A stretch of 50,358 bases of DNA from Ilumatobacteraceae bacterium (GCA_022843125.1 JALHOG010000036.1:1-50358); one strand, 5' to 3'. Shown: positions 17,650-27,617, counted from the stretch's first letter. Notes: generated by a model not told the origin, from the letters alone. A program made the numbers and translations.

Positions 17650-17653
<4 letters not shown>
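14876..17653 (+). CDS. Fused LivH-LivM-LivG: branched-chain-type ABC permease pair plus ATPase in one chain
   Basis: A 925-residue single chain containing three subunits that are usually separate. Residues 1-~290 are a LivH-type permease (GALYAFASQGLIVIYRGTGVLNFS). Residues ~300-620 are a LivM-type permease, with the hallmark TGYAGQLSLGQYAMAG near residue 350. After a charged loop, residues ~645-905 form the LivG ATPase: Walker A GPNGAGKTS at about 683, a variant signature LSYGKRR, and Walker B ILLDEPAAG at about 813. It imports the ligand delivered by the divergent receptor. The stop overlaps the LivF-like start by four bases. Frame and domain order are continuous with no sign of a sequencing join. 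Confidence 0.9.
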
Positions 17654-18540
<887 letters not shown>

Positions 18541-18546
18541 CTGATC

Positions 18547-20436
18547 ATGGGCTATCGCACCGCTGAGCTGCCACCCGTCGATCTCGACGAGTTCGCGACC
18601 ATGCCGTTCTTCCCGCGGATGAAGATGCTGATGCATCACTGGGTCGACCACGGCTTCGGCACCCCGAAGCAGACCGTCACCTTCTACGCGTGGAAGATCT
18701 TCTTCTACGGCCTGTTCGGCCTGATCTTCGCCGGCGCGTTCACCGCCGGGCTCGAGTTCAACGACATCGGCGGCTGGTGGGACGAACCGATCCTCTACCA
18801 GAAGCTGATGATCTGGACGATCCTGATGGAGATCCTCGGGCTCGCCGCCACATGTGGCCCGATGGCGTTCCACTTCGACCCGCCGATCGGCGGGGTCCTG
18901 TACTGGTGGCAGAACGACACGCTGCGTGTGCCGCCGTACCCGCGCTACCTGAAGTTCACGCGCGGCACGCGCCGCACGCCGTGGGACACCGGTCTCTACA
19001 AGCTGATCGTTTTCTGGCTGATCATGATGATGTTCCTGTCGGGCGACCCGGTGGACGGGATGCCCGACGGTCGTGCCGGGATGTTGCCGCAGTGGGCAGT
19101 CCTCACCTACTGCGCGCTGATCCTGATGATGGCCATGCGCGACAAGATCGTGTTCCTGTCGGCCCGCTCCGAGCAGTACGTGCCGACGCTCATCTGCTTC
19201 GGGCTGTTCACGAACTTCGTCGACATGATCGTCGCAGCGAAGATCTTCATCGTCGTCGTCTGGATGGGTGCCGGCATCTCCAAGCTCCAGCCCGGATTCT
19301 CGTCGACGGTGTCGATCATGGTGCAGAACACGCCGTGGATGGTCTTCAAGAACTTCCGGCGCAAGACCGTGAAGGACTTCCCGAACGACATCCGCCCGTC
19401 GAACACGACGCACCTGCTGGCCCACATCGGCGGGACCACCTGCGAGATCGTGATGCCGCTCGTGCTGCTGTTCTCGCCGTGGCCGTGGATGACGTGGATC
19501 GCGATCGTGTCGATCTGGATGCTCCACACCTTCATCATCTCGACCATCCCGCTCGCCGTGCCGCTCGAGTGGAACGTGTTCTTCATGTTCTGCGTGGCGT
19601 TCCTGTTCGCGAACTTCGGTGCGGGCGACGGCTACGGCGTGGGCGACATGAACCCTGCGCTGCTGGTGCTGGTGCTCGTGATGGCGCTGTCGCCGATCAT
19701 CCTCGGGGCCCTCAAGCCGCAGTACGTGTCGTTCCTCATCGGCATGAAGCAGTACGCGGGGAACTGGGCGTCGGCGACCTTCTCGCTGCGGAACCAGGAG
19801 ATCGAGGACCGCATCAACGAGCGGATCGTCAAGTCGTCCGACAACCAGATCGACCAGATCGAGCCGCTGTTCGGCCGGGAGATCTCGGAGATCTTCATCC
19901 AGAAGGGTGTGGCGTTCCGGATGATGCACCCGATGGGCCGCATGCACATCTCCGGCCTCATGTGTCACGTCGACACCCTCGACACCCGTATCCAGCGTGA
20001 GGGCGAGTTCCTCAGCAATGTGCTCACCGGGTGGAACTTCGGCGACGGCCACTGCCTCGATGAGCGCCTCATCGCCGGCTGGCAGGAGCGTTGCCAGTAC
20101 GAGCCGGGTGACGTGGTGGCCGTGTTCACCGAGTCGCGGCCGATGTTCACCCCGATCACGCAGTACCGCGTCATCGATGCTGCACTGGGTTGCGTGGAGA
20201 AGGGGTGGTACAACCAGATGGACGCCTACAACTCCCAGCCGTGGCTCCCCGACGGTCCGATCCCGCACACGGTCACGTGGCGCATGCCCGGGTACGAGCC
20301 GCAAGGCGTCCCGCACCCTGGCGACGCGCGGCGTGAGCCGTCGATCGGTCATCACGGCGAGTGGCTCATCCCCAGGCGCAGCGACGACGCAACGGCGGGC
20401 GGCCACCACCAGACGTCCGACGCAGGGGTCGGATGA
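18547..20436 (+). CDS. DUF3556 family multi-pass membrane protein
   Basis: A 629-residue integral membrane protein of the actinobacterial DUF3556 family, function unknown. At least eight hydrophobic segments are visible between about residues 45 and 400, for example KIFFYGLFGLIFAGAFTAG and LLVLVLVMALSPIILGAL. A hydrophilic C-terminal ~220-residue domain contains HPMGRMHISGLMCHVDTLDTR and DAALGCVEKGWYNQMDAY. The His/Asp-rich loops could bind metal, by loose analogy with HTTM/desaturase-like proteins, but this is not shown. The ATG at 18547 follows CGGAGGTGA. It sits between LivF and an FAD dehydrogenase, suggesting modification or trafficking of a lipid- or terpenoid-like compound. Confidence 0.75.
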   Translation: MGYRTAELPPVDLDEFATMPFFPRMKMLMHHWVDHGFGTPKQTVTFYAWKIFFYGLFGLIFAGAFTAGLEFNDIGGWWDEPILYQKLMIWTILMEILGLAATCGPMAFHFDPPIGGVLYWWQNDTLRVPPYPRYLKFTRGTRRTPWDTGLYKLIVFWLIMMMFLSGDPVDGMPDGRAGMLPQWAVLTYCALILMMAMRDKIVFLSARSEQYVPTLICFGLFTNFVDMIVAAKIFIVVVWMGAGISKLQPGFSSTVSIMVQNTPWMVFKNFRRKTVKDFPNDIRPSNTTHLLAHIGGTTCEIVMPLVLLFSPWPWMTWIAIVSIWMLHTFIISTIPLAVPLEWNVFFMFCVAFLFANFGAGDGYGVGDMNPALLVLVLVMALSPIILGALKPQYVSFLIGMKQYAGNWASATFSLRNQEIEDRINERIVKSSDNQIDQIEPLFGREISEIFIQKGVAFRMMHPMGRMHISGLMCHVDTLDTRIQREGEFLSNVLTGWNFGDGHCLDERLIAGWQERCQYEPGDVVAVFTESRPMFTPITQYRVIDAALGCVEKGWYNQMDAYNSQPWLPDGPIPHTVTWRMPGYEPQGVPHPGDARREPSIGHHGEWLIPRRSDDATAGGHHQTSDAGVG

Positions 20437-20452
20437 CCCGGCGGATCATCAC

Positions 20453-21862
20453 GTGACATCGGCGATCGTCGTCGGGAGCGGGCCCAACGGGCTGGCTGCC
20501 GCGGCGCGGCTCTCGAGAGCGGGCCTCGATGTCACCGTGCTGGAAGCCAGCGATGCGATCGGTGGTGGCACGCGCAGCTCCGAGATGATCGTGCCGGGTC
20601 TCGTGCACGACCACTGCTCCGCGTTCCACCCGATCGCCGCCGGCTCGCCGTACCTGTCGACACTGCCACTCGCCGAGCACGGCCTGCGATGGCTGCAACC
20701 GGCTCTCGACTGCGCGCACCCGCTCGACGGTGGTTCGGCGGGCGTGCTGAGCCGCTCGATCGACCGGACCGTCGCCGCGCTCGGCGACGACGGGCGACGC
20801 TGGCGGCAGCTGTTCGGCCCGCTCGCGGCGAACTTCGACGACATCATCGCCGACGCCACGCAGCCGATCCTGCGGATACCGCGCCATCCCGTGCACCTTG
20901 CTCGCTTCGGTGCCGGGGCCGCCCTGCCTGCTACCACGCTCGCCCGCCTGTGGAGCACCGACGAGGCCAAGGCGCTCTGGTCGGGAGTGGCGGCCCACGC
21001 GTTCTACCGGCTCGACCGCCCGTTCACGAGCGCGGTCGGGATGATGCTGATCGTCGCCGCGCACGCGGAGGGTTGGCTCGTCGCCGAGGGCGGCTCGCAA
21101 GCGATCGCCGACGCCCTCGCCGCGGAGATCCGCGCCCACGGTGGCGTGATCGAGACCGGTCAGCGGGTGACGTCGGTCGACGATCTGCCGCCGCACGACG
21201 TGCTGCTGCTCGACGTGTCGCCGTCGATCGCCGCCGACATCCTCGGTGACCGCCTGCCCGCCCGCGTCGCGCGCGCCTACCGCCGCTACCGGCACGGGCC
21301 GGGAGCGTTCAAGGTCGACTTCGCCGTCGAGCACGGTGTTCCGTGGACGGCGCCCGAATGCCGGGAGGCGGGCACCGTCCACCTCGGTGGCGACATCGAC
21401 GAGGTGGTCGCCGGCGAACTCGCCGTGCATCGCGGCACGATGCCCGAGCGACCCTTCGTGCTGATCGGCCAGCAGTACCTCGCCGACCCGAGCCGCTCGG
21501 TCGGTGACGTCCATCCGCTCTGGACGTACGCCCACGTGCCGAACGGCTACACCGGCGATGTGACCGAGGCGATCATCACCCAGATCGAACGCTTCGCACC
21601 CGGGTTCCGCGATCGGATCGTCGGGATGGCCGTGCGCTCGACCACCGACATGGCGCGGTACAACCCGAACTACGTCGGCGGCGACATCATCGGCGGTGCA
21701 TCGTCGCCCGCGCAGATCCTGTTCCGCCCACGCGTCGCGCTCGACCCGTACGCCACCGGCATCCCGCGCACCTATCTGTGTTCGGCGTCGACGCCTCCGG
21801 GCGCCGGCGCGCACGGCATGTGCGGCGCCAACGCCGCCGCCCGCGCCCTCGCCTCGCTCTGA
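20453..21862 (+). CDS. FAD-dependent oxidoreductase, phytoene dehydrogenase/CrtI-like
   Basis: A 469-residue flavoprotein. The N-terminus is a dinucleotide-binding loop (VVGSGPNGLAAAARLSRAG) followed by the VLEAS acidic strand end and IGGGTRSSE. The C-terminus holds an FAD-contact block, CSASTPPGAGAHGMCGANAA. This is the CrtI/NAD(P)-FAD amine-oxidase-like fold used for desaturation or saturation of isoprenoids and related lipids. The GTG at 20453 begins right at the fold. It lies 16 bases after the DUF3556 stop, and the same pairing is known in other actinobacteria, so a shared lipid substrate is likely. Exact reaction unknown. Confidence 0.85.
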   Translation: MTSAIVVGSGPNGLAAAARLSRAGLDVTVLEASDAIGGGTRSSEMIVPGLVHDHCSAFHPIAAGSPYLSTLPLAEHGLRWLQPALDCAHPLDGGSAGVLSRSIDRTVAALGDDGRRWRQLFGPLAANFDDIIADATQPILRIPRHPVHLARFGAGAALPATTLARLWSTDEAKALWSGVAAHAFYRLDRPFTSAVGMMLIVAAHAEGWLVAEGGSQAIADALAAEIRAHGGVIETGQRVTSVDDLPPHDVLLLDVSPSIAADILGDRLPARVARAYRRYRHGPGAFKVDFAVEHGVPWTAPECREAGTVHLGGDIDEVVAGELAVHRGTMPERPFVLIGQQYLADPSRSVGDVHPLWTYAHVPNGYTGDVTEAIITQIERFAPGFRDRIVGMAVRSTTDMARYNPNYVGGDIIGGASSPAQILFRPRVALDPYATGIPRTYLCSASTPPGAGAHGMCGANAAARALASL

Positions 21863-21897
21863 ACAGCGGCCGAGGCCGACCGGATACGGTGCGACGG

Positions 21898-22869
21898 ATG
21901 GACGAGTTGAGGGTCGACGAGCTGATGGTCGAGAACGGTGATGTGAGCCTGCGCGTGATGGTCGCCGGCGAGGGGCCCACGATCCTGTGCGTACACGGCT
22001 GGCCCGAGCTCGCCCACTCGTGGCGTCACCAGATCGCGTACTTCGCCGAGCGCGGCTATCGCATCGCCGCGATGGACGTGCGCGGGTACGGGGGCAGCTC
22101 GGTACCGGCCGGGGTCGAGCGCTACACGTTGCGCGAGCTGGCCGGTGACGTGGCGGCGGTCGCCGCGGCGCTCGACGACGAGCCGATCGTGCTGTTCGGC
22201 CACGACTGGGGGGCGCCGATCGCGTGGCACACGGCGATCCGCCATCCCGACCGCGTGCGCGCCGTTGCCGGGCTCAGCGTGCCGCACACCCCGCCGCTGC
22301 CGTTCTCGCTCGTCGACCTGTTCGACCAGCTGTATCCGGATCGCTTCTTCTACATGCTCCACTTCCAGGAGCCGGGCGTCGCCGAGGCCGCGTTCGACGC
22401 CGACCTCCGGGCTGCGCTCAAGCAGGTGTACTTCGCGCTGTCGGGTGCAGCCCCGCTCAACTGCGTGCTCACCACCGGACCGCGCGACGCATCGCTGCTC
22501 GCCCAGCTGCCGCCCGCGCCAGACGGTCCGCTCGCGTTCCTCGATGACGACGACCTCGACGTGTACGTGTCTGCGTTCGCGCGGACCGGTCTGACCGGCG
22601 CGTTCAACCGCTACCGGGCGATGACGCTCGACGTCGACTCGACCGCCGACATCGTCGGAGCGACCGTGAACCAGCCGTCGTGCTTCATCGGCGGCGAGCG
22701 TGACATGGTGCGCGCGATGGTCCCGGGCGTCGACGCGTACGCTGACCCCGGCAGCGGCTGCACCGACTTCCGGGGGGTCACGATCGTCCCCGGCGCAGGC
22801 CACTGGGTCCAGCAGGAAGCCCCGGCCGAGGTCAACGCCGCGCTCGCCGCGTTCCTCGCCGCGCTGTAG
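21898..22869 (+). CDS. Epoxide hydrolase-like alpha/beta hydrolase
   Basis: A 323-residue hydrolase. HGWPE (about 33-37) supplies the oxyanion hole. GHDWGAP puts an aspartate (about Asp103) at the nucleophile, the mark of epoxide hydrolases and haloalkane dehalogenases. His302 in GAGHWVQQE completes the triad. The cap region has Tyr residues (FFYMLHFQEPG, PDRFFY), in line with epoxide opening. It follows the FAD oxidoreductase by 35 bases on the same strand. Together they could form and open an oxygenated lipid or terpene intermediate (inference). Confidence 0.85.
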   Translation: MDELRVDELMVENGDVSLRVMVAGEGPTILCVHGWPELAHSWRHQIAYFAERGYRIAAMDVRGYGGSSVPAGVERYTLRELAGDVAAVAAALDDEPIVLFGHDWGAPIAWHTAIRHPDRVRAVAGLSVPHTPPLPFSLVDLFDQLYPDRFFYMLHFQEPGVAEAAFDADLRAALKQVYFALSGAAPLNCVLTTGPRDASLLAQLPPAPDGPLAFLDDDDLDVYVSAFARTGLTGAFNRYRAMTLDVDSTADIVGATVNQPSCFIGGERDMVRAMVPGVDAYADPGSGCTDFRGVTIVPGAGHWVQQEAPAEVNAALAAFLAAL

Positions 22870-22973
22870 TCGCACGCGGGAGGTATCAGGGGCGCCCTGC
22901 GCGCGCATGAGTGACGGCGACCCGCCGGTGGGGCGGTCGCTGCTCGCTCATCACCTCGGAGGACGAACCACTC

Positions 22974-25490
22974 ATGCGACAGCCCCTGCGACCCCTGGTC
23001 GTGACAACCCTCGTGTCCGGACTGGTGGTGGGGGCCGTGACGCTCGCCGCTGCCCCGGCGGCGGCGGCCAACCCCGTCATCGTCGTCACCACGAACACCG
23101 ATGCGGTCGAAGCCGGCGACGGTGTCACATCGCTGCGTGAGGCGATCCGCACGGCGAACAGCCGCGCCGGTGCCGACACGATCCGGGTCCCGGCCGAGTA
23201 CTACTCGGTGCTCCGCACGGGGACGGGCGAGAATGCCGCGCTCACCGGCGACTACGACGTGCGCGGCACCCTGACCATCCTCGGTCCTGGCGGTGCCGCG
23301 TCGACCACCATCGATGCCGGCGGCCTCGACCGGGTGTTCGACGTGTTCGGCGGTGCGACGCTGACGCTGTCCGGCGTCACCGTGACGAAGGGATCCGAGA
23401 CCGACGGCGGCGGCGTGTATCTCCGACCGACCTCGAGTCTCGTCCTCGGTGGCTCGGCCGGACCTGCCCGCATCGAGGGCAATCAGGCCGGACGCCGTGG
23501 GGCGGGCGTGTTCAGCAACGACGGCGACATCCGCATCGGCGTGGGCAGCGAGATCGTCGGCAACCTCGGTCTGGAGAACGGTGCCGGCATCTACGCGACG
23601 GCCGCGTCGATCGTGCTCGACGGTGGCCGCATCGCCGACAACAACGCCGCAGGCAGCGGCGGCGGGATCATGAGCGTCAACGGGTCGGTGCTGCTGAACA
23701 ACGCGGCCGAGATCTCGGGCAACCGGGCGTTCGGCGACGGCGGTGGCATCTCCAACCGCAACGGCCCGGTGACCGTCACAGCCGGTAGCTCGATCGACGG
23801 CAACGCCGCCATGTCAGGAGAAGGGGGCGGCATCGCCCACCGCGCCGGCGGCATCGTGACCGTCGGCGGCGCGAGTTCGATCTCGGGCAACTCGGCTGCC
23901 GGCAACGGCGGCGGCATTGCGAACGACGACCGCACCGTGCGCGGCACGGTCGACATCCGAGAGGGCAGCGTGCTCGACGGCAACAGCGGGTTCGACGGCG
24001 GCGCCGTCTCGTCGTACGGAACGCTCGTCGTCCGAGCCAGCTCGATGACCGGCAACTCGACCGTCGGTGACGGCGGCGCGATCATGAACGGCGCCATCGG
24101 GGCTGCGATCGGTAGCACCCTGCTCGACGCCGGCACCCGCATCAGCGGCAACTCGAGCGGGGGTGAGGCGGGCGGCATCTACAGCCAGGGCACGCTCGCA
24201 CTCGGCGCCCGCACCGAGGTCACCTTCAACTACAGCGCCAATGGCGGCGGCGGCATCATCAGCGACGGCACGCTGACGATCGCGGAGGGCAGCGTGATCG
24301 CCGACAACGCGAGCGGCGACAGTGGCGGCGCGATGATCATCAACGGTTCGGCCTCCCTGATCGGCACGGCGAGCGAGCCGATCATCGTGACCCGCAACTT
24401 CTCGTCCGACTCGTTCGGTGGGCTGGCGTCGGTCCAGCTCGGGGCCACGCTCGACCTCGTCCACGTGATCTTCGATGACAACGGCAGCTCCGACTCCGGC
24501 GGAGCCGTGGTGAACGAGGGTGGCACGGTCAACATCGCCAACAGCGTGTTCACCAACAACGCCTCGGCCGACTCGGGCGGCGCGATCATCAACCGCGCCT
24601 ATGAGGACGGGCCGACACCGGTGCCGGGCGTGATGACGATCACCGACGCCGCCTTCATCGGGAACTCGAGTGCCGACTCCGGCGGCGGTCTCATCAACGA
24701 GAGCATCGTCACGGTCACCCGGGTCCGCTTCGTGAACAACGGAGGCGGAGCGATCGCCAACTCGGGCGAGGCGACGGTGACCGACACCGAGTTCACCGGC
24801 AACACCACCATCGACGACGGCGGCGCCGTCAGCAACGAGGGCGTGATCACCATCACCGGCGGGTCGATGACCGGCAACTCCGCCGGTGCCGGTGGCGCCG
24901 TCGCCAATGCAGCGGGCGGGGTGCTGTCGATGACGAACGTGACCGTGGTCGACAACGACGCACGCGGCGGTGCCGCGATCGACTCGGCGGGCACGACCCA
25001 CATCACGTCGGTCCTGATCGAGGGCAACACGGCGTCGGAGGGGGCGGGAGCGATCGACGTCTCCGGCGGTGAACTGCGGCTCGTCGACACGATCGTTCGC
25101 GACAACACGACGGCGATCGGATCGGGCGGCGCGATCGACGTGGCCAGTGCGCTCGTGCGACTCGAGCGCACCGAGGTCAGCGGGAACCGAGCGGGTGGGG
25201 CTGGTGGCGGCATCGCCGTCGGCTTCCTCGGTGTCGCGGAGCTCACCGACGGCAGCCTCGTCACGGCGAACCGAGCGGCGTCCAGCGGCGGCGGGGTGAT
25301 GGTCGACGGCGGGACGCTGCGACTCACACCGACGAGCCGCATCACGTCGAACATCGCCGCCGCGGGCGGCGGGATCGCGATGGGCAACAACCTGTCGGTC
25401 GTCGAGCGAGGTGGAGCGCCGATCGCATCGATGGTGTTCGGCAACCTGCCGAACAACGTGCTCGTGGGCGACGGGACGATCATCCCGTAG
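22974..25490 (+). CDS. Secreted CSLREA-domain beta-helix repeat protein
   Basis: An 838-residue exported protein. Residues 1-~34 form a Sec signal peptide (Arg, hydrophobic core, ending APAAAAN). A CSLREA-type segment (DGVTSLREAIRTANS) follows at about 43-57. From ~100 to the end there are repeated NGGG/GGAI turns with NNASADSGGAIIN and GNSAAGNGGGI motifs every ~20-25 residues, as in right-handed parallel beta-helices of the Chlamydia-polymorphic-repeat type. There is no LPXTG, transmembrane anchor or autotransporter barrel, so it is probably released or bound to the surface non-covalently. The ATG at 22974 follows GGAGGA at 22958-22963. A hairpin follows its stop. Function unknown; adhesion or polysaccharide contact is the usual guess. 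Confidence 0.82.
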   Translation: MRQPLRPLVVTTLVSGLVVGAVTLAAAPAAAANPVIVVTTNTDAVEAGDGVTSLREAIRTANSRAGADTIRVPAEYYSVLRTGTGENAALTGDYDVRGTLTILGPGGAASTTIDAGGLDRVFDVFGGATLTLSGVTVTKGSETDGGGVYLRPTSSLVLGGSAGPARIEGNQAGRRGAGVFSNDGDIRIGVGSEIVGNLGLENGAGIYATAASIVLDGGRIADNNAAGSGGGIMSVNGSVLLNNAAEISGNRAFGDGGGISNRNGPVTVTAGSSIDGNAAMSGEGGGIAHRAGGIVTVGGASSISGNSAAGNGGGIANDDRTVRGTVDIREGSVLDGNSGFDGGAVSSYGTLVVRASSMTGNSTVGDGGAIMNGAIGAAIGSTLLDAGTRISGNSSGGEAGGIYSQGTLALGARTEVTFNYSANGGGGIISDGTLTIAEGSVIADNASGDSGGAMIINGSASLIGTASEPIIVTRNFSSDSFGGLASVQLGATLDLVHVIFDDNGSSDSGGAVVNEGGTVNIANSVFTNNASADSGGAIINRAYEDGPTPVPGVMTITDAAFIGNSSADSGGGLINESIVTVTRVRFVNNGGGAIANSGEATVTDTEFTGNTTIDDGGAVSNEGVITITGGSMTGNSAGAGGAVANAAGGVLSMTNVTVVDNDARGGAAIDSAGTTHITSVLIEGNTASEGAGAIDVSGGELRLVDTIVRDNTTAIGSGGAIDVASALVRLERTEVSGNRAGGAGGGIAVGFLGVAELTDGSLVTANRAASSGGGVMVDGGTLRLTPTSRITSNIAAAGGGIAMGNNLSVVERGGAPIASMVFGNLPNNVLVGDGTIIP

Positions 25491-25528
25491 GCGACGCCGC
25501 ACGACCACCCAACGCTCCTCGTACAGTC

Positions 25529-25569
25529 CGGCACTGCGGGCTCCGATCGACTCGGGGCCCGCAGTGCCG
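25529..25569. terminator. Bidirectional terminator hairpin
   Basis: A 13-bp perfect stem (CGGCACTGCGGGC and its complement) has a 15-base loop that can pair further (CCGA/TCGG). It lies between the convergent beta-helix gene and the following SDR gene. Confidence 0.8.
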
Positions 25570-25585
25570 CGCTGATGCGAACCGG

Positions 25586-26368
25586 TCAGAACTTGGTGTA
25601 GCCGCCGTCGACGACCACGTCGTCGCCGGTGTGGAACGTGAGGCGCGGGTCGGCGAGGAATGCTGCGACGGCGCCGATCTCGCTCGGGTCGGCCCAGCGA
25701 CGCACCGGGGTGCGGTCGATCTTCGCGTTGCGGAGCTTCTCGTTCTCGTGCACCACCGACGTCAGATCGGTGGTGGTCCAGCCGGGCAGCAGCGCGTTCA
25801 CCCGGATCGAGTGACGCGCGAGGCCCACGGCCAGCGCCCGGGTCAGGCCGATGAGCGCCGCCTTCGATGCGCCGTACGCCTCGTTGCCCGCCGCTCCGTG
25901 GATCGCGGTCAGCGACGAAACAGCGACCAGCGCTCCGCCGTTGCCCGCATCGATCATGTGGCGCGCCGCGCACTGGAACAGCACCATGGCCGAGTCGAGG
26001 TTGAGGCGCATCACGGCGCTCCACTCCTCGAACGGGAGATCGATGAATCGCCCCACGCTGCCCGGCGTCCCCGCATTCGCGATGACGGAGTCGATCCGGC
26101 CACCGGCCAGCGCGACCGACTTGTCGAAGCATCCGGCGATCGAATCGAGGTCGGTGAGGTCACAGATGACGCTGTGCGCGGTGATGCCCAGCCCGACGAG
26201 ATGGTCGAGCGCGCTCGCCGTCTTCTCGGGCTGCCGACCCCAGATGACGACCTGCGCACCGGCTGCGCCCACCGCCTCGGCGATGCCGAGGCCGATCCCG
26301 CCGTTGCCGCCGGTGACGAGCACGGTGCGGTCGGTCAGATCGATGGGAGGTGTGGGTGGCGTGATCAG
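25586..26368 (-). CDS. Short-chain dehydrogenase/reductase with a probable CTG start
   Basis: A classical SDR, about 260 residues from a CTG at 26366-26368, or 245 from an in-frame GTG at 26323. It shows TGGNGGIG, NAG (IANAGTPG), catalytic Ser in VSSLTAIHG and the YGASK pair, ending VDGGYTKF. The CTG choice rests on two points. The DLTDRT stretch that normally leads into the first strand is encoded upstream of the GTG. An AGGAG ribosome site (26377-26381) sits eight bases before the CTG. No ATG, GTG or TTG occurs in that extension. It lies downstream of the ABC receptor 1 gene on the same strand, beyond a terminator hairpin, and is convergent with the beta-helix gene. Confidence 0.8.
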   Translation of the reverse strand: MITPPTPPIDLTDRTVLVTGGNGGIGLGIAEAVGAAGAQVVIWGRQPEKTASALDHLVGLGITAHSVICDLTDLDSIAGCFDKSVALAGGRIDSVIANAGTPGSVGRFIDLPFEEWSAVMRLNLDSAMVLFQCAARHMIDAGNGGALVAVSSLTAIHGAAGNEAYGASKAALIGLTRALAVGLARHSIRVNALLPGWTTTDLTSVVHENEKLRNAKIDRTPVRRWADPSEIGAVAAFLADPRLTFHTGDDVVVDGGYTKF

Positions 26369-26409
26369 GGTTCGAGCTCCTGGAGTCGGACGGGAGGGGT
26401 GACGCGACG

Positions 26410-26448
26410 AGGGTCGCGGTGGGAACGTGAACGTCCCACCGCGACCCT
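26410..26448 (-). terminator. Terminator hairpin after receptor 1
   Basis: Arms AGGGTCGCGGTGGGA (26410-26424) and its exact complement (26434-26448) enclose ACGTGAACG. It lies 11 bases downstream of the receptor 1 stop. Leftward transcription into the SDR would need to read through it. Confidence 0.8.
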
Positions 26449-26459
26449 GGTCGATCAGG

Positions 26460-27545
26460 TCACGGTGTGTAGAGCTGGAAGGCGCCGGACCCGGTGGCGA
26501 AGCCGGACGCGGGCACGTTCTCCGCCGTGACCAACGGGCTGTCCATCCAGTAGGTCGTGGCCGAGGGCGTCTCGCCGGCGAGGAGCTGTGCGAACAGCTC
26601 GCACGCGATGGTGGCCGTGCCTTCGAGGTCGTTCGCGGCGGTCGCCGTGAAGCTGCTGCCCGAGCGGATCAGGTCGAGGGCACTCGAGTCACCGTTGAAC
26701 GACACGACGAACTGAGGGCCGCCGGCGGCGTCGATCGCCGCTGCGGCACCCTGCCCGAGGGTGTCGAACGACGCGTAGACGGCGTCGATCTCGGGATCGG
26801 CCTGGATCGCCTGCTCGACCTTGGCCTGGGCGTCGGCGAGAGCGTTGCCGATGTCGACCTCGATCACCTCGGCGGTGATGTCGGGGAACTCGGTGTCGGG
26901 ACCGACCATCGCGACGAAGGCGTCGGCTCGCTGGCGCAGGCTCGGCGTCACGCGTGCGTTGACCACCAGCACCTTGCCCGTGGCGACGCCGTCGTTCTGC
27001 GCTGCCAGGCGGTCGATCACGTACTGGCCCACCCGAGCGGCGCTCTGGAACTCGAGTCCGGTGATCGAGTACGTGCCGTTGCGCTGGCCACCCCACGCGG
27101 TCACGACCGGACGGCCCTCCGCGACGGCGGCCTGGAGCACCGTGTCGAGCCCGCCTGCGCCGACGTCGTTTGCGACGTTGTAGATCGCGTCGACACCGGC
27201 GCTGTTCGCCTGCTCGAACGCCGGCACCGCCTCGGTGCCACCCTTCGCGTCGAACACCTGGACGGTGCCGCCGTTGGCGGTGACGCACTCCTCGACGCCG
27301 GCGGTGATGCGGTCGACCGGCTCGAGCCCCGGTGCGAGCGACACGATGCCGATCGCCTTGCCCTCGAACACCGACAGGTCGGCGGAGGATCCCGCCGCCG
27401 CCGGCGGTGCTGTCGTCTCGGCCGGCGCCGCCGCAGGTGCGGTCGTCGTGTCGGTGGCCTCTCCCTCGTCGTCGCTGCCGCATGCTGTGAACACCAGCGC
27501 CCCCGCGCTGATGAGCACGGCCATCCGATTCCGCTTGCTCCTCAT
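26460..27545 (-). CDS. Sugar-type ABC receptor lipoprotein 1 (type 1 periplasmic-binding fold)
   Basis: A 361-residue receptor with a lipoprotein signal (AVLISAGALVFTAC, about Cys22), a Thr/Ala/Pro linker, and a two-lobe binding domain from about 63. Typical receptor segments are YNVANDVGAGGLDT, DAVYASFDTLGQGAAAAIDAAG and FVVSFNGDSSALDLIRSG. The ATG at 27545 is preferred over one six codons upstream because AGAGGGGAACC sits between them. It follows the ATPase and enoyl-CoA hydratase genes on the same strand, after two small hairpins. No permease is on this side, so it must share the divergent permease. Ligand unknown; despite the family name it need not be a sugar. Confidence 0.85.
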   Translation of the reverse strand: MRSKRNRMAVLISAGALVFTACGSDDEGEATDTTTAPAAAPAETTAPPAAAGSSADLSVFEGKAIGIVSLAPGLEPVDRITAGVEECVTANGGTVQVFDAKGGTEAVPAFEQANSAGVDAIYNVANDVGAGGLDTVLQAAVAEGRPVVTAWGGQRNGTYSITGLEFQSAARVGQYVIDRLAAQNDGVATGKVLVVNARVTPSLRQRADAFVAMVGPDTEFPDITAEVIEVDIGNALADAQAKVEQAIQADPEIDAVYASFDTLGQGAAAAIDAAGGPQFVVSFNGDSSALDLIRSGSSFTATAANDLEGTATIACELFAQLLAGETPSATTYWMDSPLVTAENVPASGFATGSGAFQLYTP

Positions 27546-27573
27546 GGTTCCCCTCTTGATCATCCGTTGTATC

Positions 27574-27617
27574 CGGCGTGCGGCGCACGCCGTGGTCGTG
27601 ATCGCTGCAGTGCAGCG
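27574..27617 (-). repeat. Two small intercistronic hairpins upstream of receptor 1
   Basis: CGGCGTGC-GGC-GCACGCCG (27574-27592) and CGCTGCA-G-TGCAGCG (27603-27617) are both perfect. They lie in the 94-base gap between the hydratase stop and the receptor start. Such structures often protect or separate receptor mRNA, giving more receptor than ATPase. Confidence 0.55.

Noticed and set aside
22974..25490. Repeated GGCGGC-type DNA in the beta-helix gene as a CRISPR or tandem repeat array
   Set aside because: The repeats are protein-level turns with varied DNA and spacing. There is no constant direct repeat or spacer and no cas gene.
23814..26132. A 772-codon minus-strand open frame across the beta-helix gene and the SDR
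   Set aside because: It runs antisense through the beta-helix gene and out of frame through the SDR, with the usual shadow composition.
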